This document shows, piece after piece, positions 5,909-7,021 of a DNA stretch of 7,021 nucleotides. A model generated the notes under the pieces. That model made no database searches. It was given only the letters and a program-made list of their open reading frames with translations, and was not told the origin of the DNA. The first letter of the stretch is position 1, and each line of letters starts with the position of its first letter. Position numbers and translations under genes: made by a program. Source of the DNA: VGNY01 sp964549635 (GTDB taxonomy: Bacteria; Chloroflexota; Dehalococcoidia; GIF9; UBA5629); the NCBI GenBank assembly GCA_964549635.1, contig CAZJVJ010000035.1, positions 1-7,021 on the forward strand. The letters run 5' to 3'.

Positions 5909-7021
5909 CTAATTCATCTGTTTTGCTAAAGTTAGTACGAAATTGATAAGCGTTCTAACGCCGACGCCGGTAGCGCCCTTCACCGTATAGCCACGGTCCT
6001 TGTCGCTCCTGGCGGTGCCGGCTATATCTATATGAGCCCAGGGTGTATTATCGACAAATTCAGCCAGAAACTGGGCTGCAGTTATGGCACCACCCCACCG
6101 GCCACCGCTATTCTTAATATCGGCTATATCGCTTTTATTTTGCTCCTTATATTCCTCATACATAGGCATCTGCCACAATCGTTCCCCGGCCTCAGCTCCT
6201 GCCTTGATGAGCTTATCGACCAGCTCCTGGGAGTTGGTAAATATGCCGCTGCAGAAATCTCCCAGGGCTATATGACAGGCACCGGTTAACGTAGCTATAT
6301 CAACCAGCGGTGATATTCCTCGCTTTATTGCGTAGCTGAAAGCGTCGGCCAGCGTAAGCCTGCCTTCAGCATCTGTATTCACCACCTCTATAGTCTTGCC
6401 GTTAGCTGCCTTCAAGATATCTCCTGGCTTCAGAGCATTACCTCCCGGCATATTCTCAGTGGCTGGCACTATGGCAGTAACGTTAATCTTCGGCTTCAGT
6501 TGGGCTATAGCGCTTAAGGCTGCCATAACAGCAGCCCCACCTGACATATCACCTTTCATGTCAGCCATGGCATCGACCGGTTTAATATCCAGTCCGCCGG
6601 AATCAAAGGTTATTGCTTTGCCCACAAGCCCCAATGTTTTAGATGAGGTAGTATCGCCTTTGTAGCTCAAAATTATAAACTGCGGTGGTTGCTGGCTACC
6701 TCGAGCTACCCCTAAAAGTGCTCCCATCCCTTCCCTTTCCATTTCGTCGCGGTCCAGGATGGTCAAATCGAGACAGTAGGTCTTGGCCAGTTCCTGGGCT
6801 ATCTTCGCCATGTCGCTCGGTGTCATATGATTAGCTGGTTCGTTTATCATGTCACGGGCCAAGTTCGTGGCTTCAGCGATTATTTTCCCCATCCTGCAGC
6901 CCTGTTCCAGTGCTGACACTTTTTCGACATCTCGCTCCACTATAAGAATTTCTTCAACATCCTGATTTTCCGGCGTTTTTGTCACGTGCTTACGGAACCT
7001 GTATAACCCGAGGATGCTGCC
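5909..7021 (-). CDS. pepA: Leucyl aminopeptidase, M17 family (5' end outside window)
   Basis: A cytosolic dizinc/dimanganese exopeptidase that removes N-terminal amino acids from peptides. The visible 370 residues cover the whole catalytic domain. The family usually has about 490-500 residues, so roughly 125 N-terminal residues lie beyond the right edge. The frame is open to base 7021, and the edge residues GSILGLYRFRKH match the interdomain region. The GTG at 6983-6985 is therefore an internal valine, not the start. Counting from the first visible residue, the metal ligands and catalytic residues are K135 and D140 (GKAITFDSGG), K147 (DIKP), D158 (MKGDM), and D217, E219 and R221 in the signature NTDAEGRLTLADA. 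All are intact. The gene ends LAKQMN, 49 nt before the UPF0173 hydrolase, with which it probably forms an operon. Confidence 0.96.
   Translation of the reverse strand, partial: GSILGLYRFRKHVTKTPENQDVEEILIVERDVEKVSALEQGCRMGKIIAEATNLARDMINEPANHMTPSDMAKIAQELAKTYCLDLTILDRDEMEREGMGALLGVARGSQQPPQFIILSYKGDTTSSKTLGLVGKAITFDSGGLDIKPVDAMADMKGDMSGGAAVMAALSAIAQLKPKINVTAIVPATENMPGGNALKPGDILKAANGKTIEVVNTDAEGRLTLADAFSYAIKRGISPLVDIATLTGACHIALGDFCSGIFTNSQELVDKLIKAGAEAGERLWQMPMYEEYKEQNKSDIADIKNSGGRWGGAITAAQFLAEFVDNTPWAHIDIAGTARSDKDRGYTVKGATGVGVRTLINFVLTLAKQMN

Noticed and set aside
6983..6985. GTG as the start of the aminopeptidase
   Set aside because: The frame stays open to the window edge with family-like residues upstream (GSILGLYRFRKH), and a start here would remove the whole N-terminal domain.

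Overview
The window looks like an ordinary bacterial chromosome segment of moderate GC. The best guess is a member of the Chloroflexota, class Dehalococcoidia. That is an inference from the look of the large exported propeller/fibronectin-like protein and from the general style of the housekeeping proteins; no marker gene in the window proves it.

Layout: (1) Bases 33-3503 (+) encode a very large exported protein. It has a signal peptide, BNR-like 'STDGG.TW' blade motifs, two fibronectin-III-like modules, a proline-rich linker and one C-terminal membrane anchor. (2) Bases 3504-4238 carry no intact gene. The minus strand between 3622 and 4138 holds protein-like reading-frame pieces broken by a frame change and two stops, so it may be a decayed gene; the opposite strand is almost as open, so this is uncertain. 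(3) Two tRNA genes lie head to tail on the minus strand: tRNA-Gln(CTG), then tRNA-Glu(CTC) 8 nt further on. They share a promoter with a perfect TATAAT -10 box. (4) rnc, for ribonuclease III, is divergently transcribed (+). Its probable promoter (TTGTCA, 17 nt, TATACT) puts the transcript start on or beside an ATG, which suggests a leaderless mRNA. (5) Converging on rnc from the minus strand are a UPF0173-type metallo-beta-lactamase-fold hydrolase with a strong ribosome binding site and, upstream of it, a leucyl aminopeptidase (pepA, family M17) that is cut by the window's right edge. The last two genes are 49 nt apart and probably form one operon.

The functions are mostly housekeeping: RNA processing, translation (tRNAs) and peptide turnover. 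The large surface protein is the lineage-flavoured accessory element. I found no CRISPR array, insertion sequence, toxin-antitoxin pair or defence system. The items most worth a second look are the compact divergent promoter region with the leaderless rnc start, the possible gene remnant beside the tRNAs, and the architecture of the large surface protein.
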